A stretch of DNA of 64,000 bases, taken from the NCBI GenBank assembly GCA_026707225.1, contig JAPOXG010000112.1, positions 1 through 64,000 of the forward strand. The letters run 5' to 3'. Shown in pieces: positions 8,739 through 17,138 of the stretch (position 1 is its first letter; every line of letters begins with the position of its first letter). The DNA comes from Chloroflexota bacterium. GTDB lineage: Bacteria; Chloroflexota; Anaerolineae; Aggregatilineales; Phototrophicaceae. Both the position numbers and the translations under genes were made by a program. Under the pieces are notes generated by a model that saw only the letters and a list, made by a program, of their open reading frames with translations, had not been told where the DNA came from and ran no database searches.

Positions 8739-9236
8739 TTGGCAAAGTCTGATGCGATGCAAGGCAATCAAGAGTTGCGATCCAAAGCCATGTCAGAGTC
8801 AGCGCAAGAAAATAGCGTAAGCGTCAAGAAGGCTTTGCAGGACAATCTGACGCTCTTTGTGCAGTTGATTGGGCTAGGGGTGGCGCTATGGGGTCCACTA
8901 ATTGTGATCATGATTTGGATGTCGGGTAATTTCACCGATATTCGGTCGGACATCTCTAATTTGGATAGTAAACTGACCAGACAGATTCAAGAACTCGACA
9001 CGCGGCTGACCAGACAGATTCAAGAACTCGACACGCGGCTGACCGGACAGATTCAAGAACTCGACACGCGGCTGACCGGACAGATTCAAGAACTTGACAC
9101 GCGGCTGAGCCGTATAATTCAAGGCCTCGACAACAAAATCGATGCAATTGGCGATATGACTGTCGTCGCATTCACGGATGGCGAAATCAGCAGTGATGAA
9201 CTAGTTGCCATCTGGGAACGGGCAAGTACACCATAA
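8739..9236 (+). CDS. Single-pass membrane protein with 11-residue coiled-coil repeats
   Basis: 165 aa from TTG 8739, chosen because AGGAG (8726-8730) sits 8 nt upstream; GTG 8730 and ATG 8757 or 8790 are alternatives. A hydrophobic helix (LFVQLIGLGVALWGPLIVIM) is followed by a coiled coil made of repeated LT(R/G)QIQELDTR units. The C-terminal stretch (VVAFTDGEISSDELVAIWE) is acidic and helical. The repeat is 33 bp at DNA level and is nearly identical between copies, so its number may vary between strains. Function unknown; it resembles small coiled-coil membrane proteins that act by oligomerising. Confidence 0.7.
   Translation: MAKSDAMQGNQELRSKAMSESAQENSVSVKKALQDNLTLFVQLIGLGVALWGPLIVIMIWMSGNFTDIRSDISNLDSKLTRQIQELDTRLTRQIQELDTRLTGQIQELDTRLTGQIQELDTRLSRIIQGLDNKIDAIGDMTVVAFTDGEISSDELVAIWERASTP
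8973..9104. repeat. Four tandem 33-bp repeats
   Basis: Units begin at 8973, 9006, 9039 and 9072, with a degraded fifth at 9105. Each encodes 11 residues of coiled coil. Units 1 and 2 have CCAGACAG where units 3 and 4 have CCGGACAG, which suggests recent duplication. Confidence 0.9.
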
Positions 9237-9284
9237 CTAGTCCATTTGCGCGACTGAGCTAGCGCTCTACTCGTGCTATTAGCC

Positions 9285-10124
9285 TTATTGACCGCGCTTG
9301 GCGGCGCGTCTGGCTTTGCGCTCCAGCGCCTTGCGCCGGCGTTCTTCGCGCTTGGCGTCGTCTTCCGACCAAGGCGTGGCGCCCTCAGCAGCCGGAGCGG
9401 GCGGCGCGCTGGCTTCCGCCGGCGGAGCTGCTTCACTCGCCGCGGCTGGCGCGGCCACTTCAGCCTGCGGCGCTGGCTGTGGGGCGGATGCGCGAGCACC
9501 TGAGGCGCCCCGCCGCGCTTCTTTTGCCGCGTCCTTGTGCTCCCAGGTACCGCGCGCGAGCATTTCTTCGTAGGCGCGCGTAGGCGCGATGCCACGCCAG
9601 TATGAATTTGGCTTGGACAGTCGTTCCTTGTCGTGAATGTGATGCGTCGTCCGGTCATAGCTCGCGAGTTCGTAGTCGTGGTCCATCTTGATCGCGTCAA
9701 ATGGGCAATACTCAGCGCAGAAACCGCAATTCATACAAATGTCAATGTCAATGAAGAAAGCCTCAGGCTCGGGCACGGGACGACCGGTATTGGGGTCGTT
9801 GCCGCGTACGATCCAGATGCACTGCGGCGGGCAGACCTTAGCGCAGATGCCGCAGCTGGTGCACCAGTCTTTGCCGCTGCGCGTCGGATGATCTTCATCT
9901 TCGACGATGAGAAAAGGCACGAAACGAAATCGCTCCGGCACCGCCACCTTCTCGTCCGGATACTGAACCGTGATCACGCCCTTCGTCTTGGTACCCTGGC
10001 GGACGGCGAAGTTGTCGGTCGAGTGATGATACTTGCGGAAGCCGTAACGAATATCGTCCACATAGGAATCAACAAAGTGCCGCAAGGTCAGCAGCAACCC
10101 CTTTGCCAATCCAGTTCCGTACAT
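9285..10124 (-). CDS. nuoI: NADH-quinone oxidoreductase subunit I
   Basis: The ferredoxin-like subunit that carries electrons through clusters N6a and N6b in the peripheral arm of complex I. Two CxxCxxCxxxCP motifs are visible: C88-C91-C94-C98 and C130-C133-C136-C140. The domain ends near residue 180. An extension of about 90 residues follows, first Ala/Pro-rich (SAPQPAPQAE type), then a strongly basic helix (REERRRKALERKARRAAKRG). The usual NuoI is 160-220 aa, so the tail is extra; NuoB, two genes upstream, has a related tail. It is the last gene of the block, 47 nt after nuoCD. Confidence 0.93.
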   Translation of the reverse strand: MYGTGLAKGLLLTLRHFVDSYVDDIRYGFRKYHHSTDNFAVRQGTKTKGVITVQYPDEKVAVPERFRFVPFLIVEDEDHPTRSGKDWCTSCGICAKVCPPQCIWIVRGNDPNTGRPVPEPEAFFIDIDICMNCGFCAEYCPFDAIKMDHDYELASYDRTTHHIHDKERLSKPNSYWRGIAPTRAYEEMLARGTWEHKDAAKEARRGASGARASAPQPAPQAEVAAPAAASEAAPPAEASAPPAPAAEGATPWSEDDAKREERRRKALERKARRAAKRGQ

Positions 10125-10171
10125 GGCGTCTCCCTGTCAGCCGCGGATGCCCTTCACCGAGGCCGAAAAAG

Positions 10172-12055
10172 CTAGCGGTCAGTCTCGCCTAACACGATAT
10201 CGATGCTGCCTAGGATGCCGACGACATCAGCCACTTTGTGTCCCCGGCTCATGATGCCCATCGGCGTCAGATTGATAAAACTGGGCGCGCGCACGTGGTA
10301 TCTCCAGGGATTGGCTGATCCGCCCCGGCCGCCGGCCGATACGACATAATAGCCCAATTCGCCTTTGCCGTTTTCCACGCGACCATAAGCTTCGCCATGG
10401 GGCACGCGCGGCGCATAGGCGCCCGGCTTGCCATCCGCCCAGATCGATTCTCCTTCGGTCGCTTCGAGCCGCGGCAGAATCTGCTTCAAGATGCGCACGC
10501 TCTCGCGCAGTTCCGCAACGCGCACTCGATAGCGGGCGTACATATCGCCTTCGTCTTCGACTGCGATATCGAAATCCAGCTCGGGATATATGCTGTAGGG
10601 GTCGGCGCGCCGGATGTCGTAAGCCACGCCACTGCCGCGCAAGAGCGGACCGGCGGCGCTGTAATTGATCGCGTCCTCGCGCGTCAAAACACCGACGCCC
10701 ACCGAACGCTCAAGCAGGATCTCGTTCTGGGTCAGCAGCCGCTCCAGCTCGTCAATCGTGCGCGGAATGCGTTCATTGATCATCTCGGTCAGAAACTGCA
10801 TGGTATTGTAGTCGCGCACGCGGTCATTGGTCAGATTACTGACGCTCTTGAGGCGCTCGGGCAGATCACCGAACAAGCCGCCAAAGCGCATGTAGTTGCA
10901 CATCATGCGGCTGCCGGCGACCGCCTCAAAGAAATCGAGGATGCGCTCGCGTTCTTGCACGAAATAAAGCACGGGCGTGAAAAACGCGCCAATGTCATTC
11001 AGCCAGAAGCCGATCGCCCACAGGTGATTCACGATGCGGCTCAACTCCACCATCATGACCCGCAGCGCCTCGCAGCGATAAGTTGGCGGATTGTACTTCC
11101 GCCCCAGGCTCATCAACTGCTCGACCGCCAGCACGTAACCGTGATTGTTGCCCATGCTGGAGATGTAATCCAGGCGGTCGGTGAAGGGAATGTTATGCAG
11201 ATAAGTGTTGCGTTCGCCAATCTTTTCATGATTGCGGTGCAAGTAGCCCATAACCGGCTCGAGCGAGGTCACCGTCTCGCCGTCGACCGTCAGCACCATG
11301 CGAAATACGCCATGCGTGCTGGGATGATGCGGTCCCATATTGACGACCAGTTCGTTGGTCTCGAAGCCGTCTTTGTCCATGATTCGCTCGACATCAACGC
11401 CCAAGCCGAGCGACTGATACACTGCCGTCTCGGAGCTGTCCATCAAACGGCCGAGATCGATGTCCGGCGGATAGGTCACATTCTTGCCAAAGACATTTCT
11501 TTCTTCTACGCGGTAAACCTGTCCACCGGGCCAGCGATTGTCAAAGGGCTTCTGATCTTCTTCGTAGTAGGCTTCGCGCCAGTCTTTGCGCAAGGGATGA
11601 CCGTGAAAACCCTCCCACATCAGAATGCGCTTGAGATTCGGATGGCCCCGGAAACGGATGCCCATAAGATCCCATGCTTCACGTTCCTGGAAATCTGCGC
11701 CGCGCCAGATTGGCACTAATGACGGGATCTCGGCCTGCTCGCGATCGGTCTGCGCCTTGAAGACGAGCGACCCGCCACCGCTGGTCCGGTATGCGTGATA
11801 GACCATTTCCAAGTGATCGCCGGCGCCGAGATAATCCACAGCGGTCGCGCTCGACAAGTAATCAAATCCAAGGTCGTCACGGATCGCGCGTGCGACGTCA
11901 ACCAGTCGGTTGCTTTGGACGATGACGCCGCCGTAGCCTTCGCGATCGTCCAGCGTGACCGCGTCGGCATATTCAGCGCGCAGATAGGCGATGGCCTCGT
12001 CGACCGTAGTCGCGTCAAGCTGTTTCTCGGGCGCCAATGTCGGCTGGTCCATCAA
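10172..12055 (-). CDS. nuoCD: NADH-quinone oxidoreductase subunits C and D fused
   Basis: 627 aa. Residues 1-200 are the NuoC (30 kDa) domain and about 225-627 the NuoD (49 kDa) domain, which lines the quinone site with NuoB. NuoD landmarks include NMGPHHPSTHGVFRM, EPVMGYLHRNHEKIGE and the C-terminal SIDIVLGETDR. The fusion is known in gammaproteobacteria such as E. coli, and occurs elsewhere too. The gene starts 3 nt after the nuoB stop, so translation is probably coupled. The antisense strand stays open for 440 codons but shows no protein-like features. Confidence 0.95.
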   Translation of the reverse strand: MMDQPTLAPEKQLDATTVDEAIAYLRAEYADAVTLDDREGYGGVIVQSNRLVDVARAIRDDLGFDYLSSATAVDYLGAGDHLEMVYHAYRTSGGGSLVFKAQTDREQAEIPSLVPIWRGADFQEREAWDLMGIRFRGHPNLKRILMWEGFHGHPLRKDWREAYYEEDQKPFDNRWPGGQVYRVEERNVFGKNVTYPPDIDLGRLMDSSETAVYQSLGLGVDVERIMDKDGFETNELVVNMGPHHPSTHGVFRMVLTVDGETVTSLEPVMGYLHRNHEKIGERNTYLHNIPFTDRLDYISSMGNNHGYVLAVEQLMSLGRKYNPPTYRCEALRVMMVELSRIVNHLWAIGFWLNDIGAFFTPVLYFVQERERILDFFEAVAGSRMMCNYMRFGGLFGDLPERLKSVSNLTNDRVRDYNTMQFLTEMINERIPRTIDELERLLTQNEILLERSVGVGVLTREDAINYSAAGPLLRGSGVAYDIRRADPYSIYPELDFDIAVEDEGDMYARYRVRVAELRESVRILKQILPRLEATEGESIWADGKPGAYAPRVPHGEAYGRVENGKGELGYYVVSAGGRGGSANPWRYHVRAPSFINLTPMGIMSRGHKVADVVGILGSIDIVLGETDR

Positions 12056-12058
12056 TGG

Positions 12059-12943
12059 TTATTCCTCTTCTGCTACCGTGGCGCGGCGCGACGCGCGCAG
12101 CGCTTTGCGGGCGAGGGCGCGAAGACGCCGCTTCTCGCGGATGTCCTCAGCTTCAGCCCAAGGCGCGCCGCCGGATGGCAAAACGAAACTTAAAGCATCT
12201 TCTGAAACGGGAGTCGCATCGGCTACAGCAGTCGCATCAGCCGCGACTCTCGCCGCCACCATCTGCGTCGCCGCCGGCAGATCGCGGATGCCGAGGCTCG
12301 ATATATCTCCCGCTGCCGCTTCCGCCTGCCGCCGAATCATATCCATTTGGCGGGGATCGATAATGTCCGGTCCCAACACCGGCACCGGGGTCGGCTCGGC
12401 GCTGGACACGCCATACCAAGGCACATCGTCGCCATTGGCGATGCTCTGGCCGTCTATCTTGCGCTGCAAAGCGATCATGCCATAGAGCAGCGCTTGCGGC
12501 GTTGGCGGGCAGCCAGGCACGTAGACATCCACCGGCAGGTATTTGTCCATGCCCGAAACCACATTGTAGCCCTCTTTGAAAGGTCCGCCACCGCTTGCGC
12601 AGGCGCCCATCGCCAGGACGTACTTGGGTTCCGGCATCTGGTTGTACAGCCGCACGATCGGCACGACCATCTTCTTGGTCACGGTCCCAGAGACAATCAT
12701 TAGATCGGCTTGGCGCGGCGTCGCCCGCATCACTTCGAAGCCAAAGCGCGAGAAATCAAAACGAGACGCGGCGGTGGCGATCATTTCGATCGCGCAGCAG
12801 GCCAATCCAAAGAGCATCGGCCACATCGAATTGCGCCGCCCCCAGTTGTAGAGCTGGCTGAGGCTGGTGATGGCGATGTTGTTCTCCAATTCCGCGGGGA
12901 CGGGAAATTCGGTCTGGTTCAACTCTTGCAGATTCAGATCCAT
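12059..12943 (-). CDS. nuoB: NADH-quinone oxidoreductase subunit B
   Basis: Carries cluster N2, the last Fe-S centre before quinone. The four ligands are present: C49-C50 (GLACCAIE), C115 (MGACAS) and C145 (PGCPPTPQ). The conserved domain ends near residue 175. The remaining 120 residues are an Ala-rich linker ending in a basic helix ([19 protein letters not shown]), longer than the usual 160-230 aa protein. The start ATG follows the IscX-like stop directly, and nuoCD follows after 3 nt. nuoA, normally first, is absent, as are nuoE-G, nuoH and nuoJ-N, so the rest of complex I must lie outside the window. Confidence 0.95.
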   Translation of the reverse strand: MDLNLQELNQTEFPVPAELENNIAITSLSQLYNWGRRNSMWPMLFGLACCAIEMIATAASRFDFSRFGFEVMRATPRQADLMIVSGTVTKKMVVPIVRLYNQMPEPKYVLAMGACASGGGPFKEGYNVVSGMDKYLPVDVYVPGCPPTPQALLYGMIALQRKIDGQSIANGDDVPWYGVSSAEPTPVPVLGPDIIDPRQMDMIRRQAEAAAGDISSLGIRDLPAATQMVAARVAADATAVADATPVSEDALSFVLPSGGAPWAEAEDIREKRRLRALARKALRASRRATVAEEE

Positions 12944-13156
12944 TTAGGCGCTGATCTCCTCATACCAGTCTCGCAGAATCGCCTTGAGTATAGCATCATT
13001 CACCAGCGCCGGATCATCGGCGAAGCCCGGAAGGCCTGTTATCCGCTGGGTCAACTCGTCCAGGCTGATGTCTTCCAGTTCAACATTCGGATACGTTTCC
13101 ATCAAAGCCAAAACAATCTCGTAATCTGAATCCCAATAAAGATGCCGGTCCTTCAT
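12944..13156 (-). CDS. IscX-like small acidic protein
   Basis: 70 aa. The pattern matches the IscX/YfhJ family (PF04384): YWDSDYEIVLALMETYP at the start, then LPGFADDPALVND, then ILKAILRDWYEE. In E. coli IscX is an acidic partner of IscS and modulates Fe-S assembly. Here it is the first gene of a complex I operon and abuts nuoB, which fits a role in supplying or protecting the clusters of NuoB and NuoI; that role is inference. No isc genes are adjacent. Confidence 0.8.
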   Translation of the reverse strand: MKDRHLYWDSDYEIVLALMETYPNVELEDISLDELTQRITGLPGFADDPALVNDAILKAILRDWYEEISA

Positions 13157-13212
13157 GGCCTCCGCGCAATCATCCGACAGACTGAGCGCATTTGTCAGCG
13201 CCGCATTAGCGG

Positions 13213-13250
13213 TTTAACCAGCGCGCGCTTGCAATGTGCGGCTGGTTAAA
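13213..13250 (-). other. Inverted repeat in the nuo leader
   Basis: TTTAACCAGC (13250-13241 on the minus strand) and GCTGGTTAAA (13222-13213) are perfect 10-bp arms with an 18-nt spacer. It lies just downstream of the nuo promoter, inside the 5' untranslated region and about 57 nt before the first start codon. It could be an RNA hairpin or a two-fold operator for a DNA-binding protein. There is no T run, so it is not an obvious terminator. Confidence 0.65.
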
Positions 13251-13263
13251 GCGCAACGCTGTA

Positions 13264-13292
13264 AGTATAGGTTCGCGCGGGGAGATTGTCAA
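13264..13292 (-). promoter_or_regulatory. Promoter of the iscX-like/nuoB/nuoCD/nuoI operon
   Basis: Minus strand: TTGACA (13292-13287), 17-bp spacer, TATACT (13269-13264). A near-consensus vegetative promoter between thrB and the IscX-like gene, with a leader of about 100 nt. Confidence 0.8.
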
Positions 13293-13320
13293 GAATTTCA
13301 CAAACTCGTTTGCGCCCGTT

Positions 13321-14262
13321 TCATTCCAGCTCGATTGCTTCTGCGCCGACATGATTCACCAGCGTATGCCGTGCAAAGCTGTGCATTGCCGCATCGCAGT
13401 AAACTTGCCTCATTCTTGCGGCGACAAGCTGCGCTGTCTGTCCACAATCACACAAGGCGCAGAGGGTTGGACCGGCGCCGCCGATAAAAACAGCAATCGC
13501 GCCAGCCCGCTTCGCCGCGGCGCGAACCTTTGCTAGATGCGGCACTAGGCAGGCGCGCGCCGGTTCCACCACCGCATCATCTTCCATGGCGGCGCCCAGC
13601 GCCTCAAGATCGCTTCGATGCAGGGCGTCGACCAATTGGGCGACCCTGCCGGTTTGGTGAATTAATGTCTTCAGCGAAACACTGGAAGGCAATATCGCGC
13701 GCGCTTCATTTGTCGGCACGGGAAAGTCAGGCGTGACCAGCGCCAGATGCAGATCTTCGGGCGCCGGCAAGGGTCGGATCGCCTCAACCGTGATGCCAGC
13801 GACCAATATGATGCCGCCAAGCAAGCAAGGCGCCACATTGTCGGCGTGGTAGCCGCTGACAAGCGCCTCCCCCTCCAGGCTGAACGGCAGCAATTCCTCG
13901 CGCGTGAAAGGCTCGCCGACCAGCTTGTTCAGCGCCATCACCGCCGCAACCGAACTGGCGGCGCTGCTACCCAGCCCGCTGGAAAGCGGCAGTCCCTTAA
14001 TCAGCTTGATTCTCAATCCACGCGTCTCGCCGATGTGATTCAAGAAGGCGCGCGCCGAAACCGAGGCGACATTGCGCTCTGGCTCGCGCGGAAGCTGGCC
14101 CCCATCGCCTTGGATGTCAGTAATCACAATCTCGGGATCGTCCTGGAACTCGACAATCGCGCGATCGCCAAAGCCATCCAACGCGAGCCCAAGGATATCA
14201 AAGCCGACCCCCAAGTTGGCGACAGTCGCCGGGGCGAAGGCTTCTGCTCTGGAAATTGCCAT
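13321..14262 (-). CDS. thrB: Homoserine kinase
   Basis: Phosphorylates L-homoserine with ATP, the step before threonine synthase. It is a 313-aa GHMP kinase with the ATP loop GLPLSSGLGSSAAS (about residues 90-103), the N-terminal APATVANLGVGFD and the C-terminal FIGGAGPTLCAL. The length is normal. It is transcribed divergently from thrC, with only 45 bp between the two start codons, so both promoters must overlap there. Confidence 0.93.
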   Translation of the reverse strand: MAISRAEAFAPATVANLGVGFDILGLALDGFGDRAIVEFQDDPEIVITDIQGDGGQLPREPERNVASVSARAFLNHIGETRGLRIKLIKGLPLSSGLGSSAASSVAAVMALNKLVGEPFTREELLPFSLEGEALVSGYHADNVAPCLLGGIILVAGITVEAIRPLPAPEDLHLALVTPDFPVPTNEARAILPSSVSLKTLIHQTGRVAQLVDALHRSDLEALGAAMEDDAVVEPARACLVPHLAKVRAAAKRAGAIAVFIGGAGPTLCALCDCGQTAQLVAARMRQVYCDAAMHSFARHTLVNHVGAEAIELE

Positions 14263-14307
14263 GGAAGGACGTTATCCTTGCCGCGATTTCGGCGCGAGGT
14301 GAAGGCA

Positions 14308-15609
14308 ATGCCAAGCAGTCTACAATGTATCAATTGCGCGCAACAATACCCAATCCAGCGCGTGATTTATGCCTGTGAAACCTGCGGCGGCTTGCTGGAC
14401 GTTCGACATGAATTTGAGACCTCCCGCAAGCCAATTTCAGCCGACACGTTTGACGACCGGCTCGGCGCCTTTGATGAGCCTTACAACAGCGGCGTCTGGC
14501 GCTACAAGGAACTGGTTTATCCCGGCATCGACGACCGCTCCATCGTCAGTCGAATGGAGGGCAATACAAATCTTTATGAACTGCCCCGGGTCGCCGCTTT
14601 CGCTGGGCTTAACACACTCTTCCTGAAACACGAGGGTGAAAATCCAACCGGTTCCTTCAAAGATCGCGGCATGACCACCGGTGTCACCCAAGCGCGAATT
14701 CTAGGTATGGATCGCGTCGCCTGCGCATCCACCGGCAATACCTCGGCCTCGATGGCCTCATACGCGGCGCGCGCGGGCATGCAGGGGATCATCTTCCTGC
14801 AAAATCAGCAGATTGCTCTGGGAAAACTGGCGCAGGGCATCGCCTTCGGCGCGACCTGCCTGCAGATTGACGCCGACTTCGATCGCAACATGGAACTGGT
14901 GCGGCTGGCTTCGGAAAAGCTCGGCGTCTACTTGCTGAACTCGATCAATCCTTTCCGCCTCGAAGGCCAGAAATCGATCATGTTCGAGGCGCTTCAGCAG
15001 CTACGATGGCAGGCGCCAGACTGGATCGTTGTGCCAGGCGGCAACCTAGGAAACAGTTCCGCCTTTGGCAAGGGTCTGCTGGAAATGCTCGAGGTCGGTT
15101 TGATCGACCGGCTGCCGCGCCTGGCGATCATCCAGGCGGAAGGCGCCAATCCCCTGTATCGGCACTTCAACAGTGGCTTGCGGCAGTTTGAATCAGTGAA
15201 AGCCGAGACCATTGCCACCGCCATCAAGATCGGCAATCCGGTCAATCTGCAAAAGGCGATCCGCGCTCTGGAATGGACGAGTGGCGTGGTTGAAGCGGTC
15301 AGCGATCAACAGATTATGGACGCTAAAGCGATCATCGATGGCGTCGGCATCGGCTGCGAGCCGGCCTCCGCCTGTTCAGTGGCGGGCACAAAAAAACTAG
15401 TCGAGCGTGGCATCATCAAGCGCGGCGATACGGTGCTCGGCATCTTGACGGGCCACGTGCTCAAGGACCCGGAAGCGACCATCGGTTATCACGCCGATCA
15501 ACTGGCGGACCTTTCGCCAACGTACGCCAACAGAATGCGGCAAGTCGATGACAACCTCGACGAGATCGTCAGCGTCCTGGGCGCGGGCCCGCCGTCAAGG
15601 ACCGGTTAG
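14308..15609 (+). CDS. thrC: Threonine synthase
   Basis: PLP enzyme turning O-phosphohomoserine into threonine. It is 433 aa from ATG 14308, which has GAGGTGAAG just upstream; the frame is open 560 bp further upstream but only over thrB. A short zinc-ribbon-like N-terminus (C7, C10, C23, C26) precedes the catalytic domain, with the PLP lysine K118 in ENPTGSFKDRG. The zinc-ribbon form is common in bacterial and archaeal ThrC. The final 4 nt overlap the convergent Cys/Met enzyme gene. With the divergent thrB it completes the last two threonine steps. Confidence 0.93.
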   Translation: MPSSLQCINCAQQYPIQRVIYACETCGGLLDVRHEFETSRKPISADTFDDRLGAFDEPYNSGVWRYKELVYPGIDDRSIVSRMEGNTNLYELPRVAAFAGLNTLFLKHEGENPTGSFKDRGMTTGVTQARILGMDRVACASTGNTSASMASYAARAGMQGIIFLQNQQIALGKLAQGIAFGATCLQIDADFDRNMELVRLASEKLGVYLLNSINPFRLEGQKSIMFEALQQLRWQAPDWIVVPGGNLGNSSAFGKGLLEMLEVGLIDRLPRLAIIQAEGANPLYRHFNSGLRQFESVKAETIATAIKIGNPVNLQKAIRALEWTSGVVEAVSDQQIMDAKAIIDGVGIGCEPASACSVAGTKKLVERGIIKRGDTVLGILTGHVLKDPEATIGYHADQLADLSPTYANRMRQVDDNLDEIVSVLGAGPPSRTG

Positions 15610-16853
15610 ACCTGACGAACAGCAGACTTCGCTGGCACCTGCTCCAATGACCGGCCCAGATCTTCAATGATGTCATCGGCATCTTCAATGCCCAAGGCGA
15701 GGCGCGCCAAATTGTCCTTAATGCCGACAGCCAGCCGCTCTTCCCTGCTGAGGTCGTAGTAACTGAAGTAAGCCGGCTGTTCGATCAGGCTCTCAGTGCC
15801 GCCCAGGCTGGGCGCGATATAGGGTATCCGCAGCCGGTCAATGAAGTCGCTGGTCGCCTTCATGTCCCCTGCCACTTCAAAGCTGATGACGCCGCCGAAG
15901 CCTCGCATCTGCGCCCGAGCCAATTCATGATCGGGGTGAGAAGGCAAGCCAGGATAATGGACGCGTTCAATTTTGGGATGGCGGTCAAGATGCCGCGCAA
16001 CCTCCAGCGCGGTCTCGTTTTGATGCCGCACGCGCAGAGCCAGCGTCTTGAGACCGCGCTCCACCAGGAAGGCTTGATGCGGATCAATGACGTTGCCCAT
16101 CATCCCGCGCGCGTCTTTCAGCGCCTTGATTCGACCAGCGGCGCCGGCGATGACGCCAGCCAGCACATCGTTGTGGCCGCCGAAATACTTGGTCGCGCTA
16201 TGCATGACAAAGTCGATGCCGTATTCCAGCGGCCGCAGATTCACCGGCGTGGCGAAGGTCGTATCCAGCAAGGTCATCGCCCGGTGACGCTTGCCCAGCT
16301 CAGCCAATTGATGCAAGTCGGCCACGCGCAGATAGGGGTTGGTAGGCGTCTCGGTAAAGATGAAACGCGTCTTCTTCGGAACTATGGCCGCTTCAAGCGC
16401 CGCGCTATCGCCCATGGGCACGACGCTGGTGTCTATCCCAAACTTTTTCAAGGTCGTTTCACAGAATTGCCGCGTCCGCCGATAGCAGTCGTCAGTCATC
16501 ACGATATGCGCTCCGGGCCGCAGCACGGTCAAAAACAGCGACGTCACCGCGGACATGCCGGAAGGATAGACGATGGCGGCCTCCGCGCCTTCCAGATGGG
16601 CGATGCGCCGCTCGAGCGACCAGACGGAGGGATTGCCATAACGCGCGTATTCCTCGCGGTCTAGCTCGCCGCCGTAGACTTTCTTGTCCAGGAACTTGAC
16701 AACGTCAGCAGTGCTGTCGAAGGTATAAGTCGCGGTCTGAACGATCGGCGTCGTCATCGCATGAAAGCCCTTGTCTCGCGGCGCGCCGCCATGCACCGAG
16801 CGCGTGCTGGCGCCCCTGTATTGCCCGTTTTCCCTGATGCTTGTCCTTGTCAT
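15606..16853 (-). CDS. Cys/Met metabolism PLP enzyme (cystathionine gamma-synthase / gamma-lyase type)
   Basis: 415 aa. Family landmarks are RYGNPS, YPSGMSA, LLDTTFATP, the PLP lysine K222 in HSATKYFGGH and SLGGTESL. These enzymes make cystathionine or homocysteine from activated homoserine, or break the C-S bond in the reverse direction; the sequence does not decide. Control by an upstream SAM riboswitch favours a biosynthetic, methionine-forming role. The start is ATG 16853 with AAGGA (16865-16861) upstream. An in-frame start at 16949 would lie in the riboswitch terminator and is rejected. Confidence 0.88.
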   Translation of the reverse strand: MTRTSIRENGQYRGASTRSVHGGAPRDKGFHAMTTPIVQTATYTFDSTADVVKFLDKKVYGGELDREEYARYGNPSVWSLERRIAHLEGAEAAIVYPSGMSAVTSLFLTVLRPGAHIVMTDDCYRRTRQFCETTLKKFGIDTSVVPMGDSAALEAAIVPKKTRFIFTETPTNPYLRVADLHQLAELGKRHRAMTLLDTTFATPVNLRPLEYGIDFVMHSATKYFGGHNDVLAGVIAGAAGRIKALKDARGMMGNVIDPHQAFLVERGLKTLALRVRHQNETALEVARHLDRHPKIERVHYPGLPSHPDHELARAQMRGFGGVISFEVAGDMKATSDFIDRLRIPYIAPSLGGTESLIEQPAYFSYYDLSREERLAVGIKDNLARLALGIEDADDIIEDLGRSLEQVPAKSAVRQV

Positions 16854-16871
16854 GATCCAGTCCTTACTATA

Positions 16872-16912
16872 GAAAAAGCCCAAACCGAAACGAATACGCC
16901 AGTTTGGGCTTC
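16872..16912 (-). terminator. Riboswitch expression-platform terminator
   Basis: On the minus strand AAGCCCAAAC and GTTTGGGCTT flank a loop of about 18 nt and run into TTTTT (ending near 16872). It lies between the SAM aptamer and the SD/ATG of the Cys/Met gene, the expected place for a SAM-dependent transcription stop. Confidence 0.88.
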
Positions 16913-17008
16913 CGTGACTTTCAAGAAAAAGTGACTGAGGCACAGTCAACGGAATGACCTGATTTCGCCCGCAAGCTTTCCTTGCGCCGCTACCACCAGG
17001 TGTTTACC

Positions 17009-17109
17009 CTCATCTTCCAGAATTATCTGCCGAACTTAGCACCTTCCCATTGCCATTTGGGGGTTGCTGTGGCTTCACCGAGTCGGTCTCTCCACCACCT
17101 CTGGATAAG
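17009..17109 (-). promoter_or_regulatory. SAM-I (S-box) riboswitch aptamer
   Basis: The minus strand reads CTTATCCAGAGGTGGTGGAG then AGACCGACTCGGTGAAGCCA, later CAGCAACCCCC, GGTGCTAAGTTCGGC and finally TCTGG-AA-GATGAG. The two ends pair as P1 (CTTATC with GATGAG, CCAGA with TCTGG). The conserved S-box cores AGAGGTGGTGGAG, GAA-CC-GCAACC and GGTGCTAA are in order. It sits 156 nt upstream of the Cys/Met enzyme start, followed by a terminator, so high SAM should stop transcription. Confidence 0.93.
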
Positions 17110-17138
17110 CGTAAACTTACTCTTTAGTTGTTAATGGA

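Noticed and set aside
8973..9104. Possible CRISPR array
   Set aside because: The 33-bp units are directly adjacent with no spacers and are in frame within a coiled-coil gene.
10397..11719. 440-codon plus-strand ORF
   Set aside because: Antisense of nuoCD; long antisense frames are common in GC-rich genes and it shows no domain or SD.
13747..14307. N-terminal extension of threonine synthase
   Set aside because: It is antisense to thrB; ATG 14308 has an SD and starts the zinc-ribbon domain.
16854..16949. 32-residue N-terminal extension of the Cys/Met enzyme
   Set aside because: It is translated from the riboswitch terminator; ATG 16853 has its own SD.
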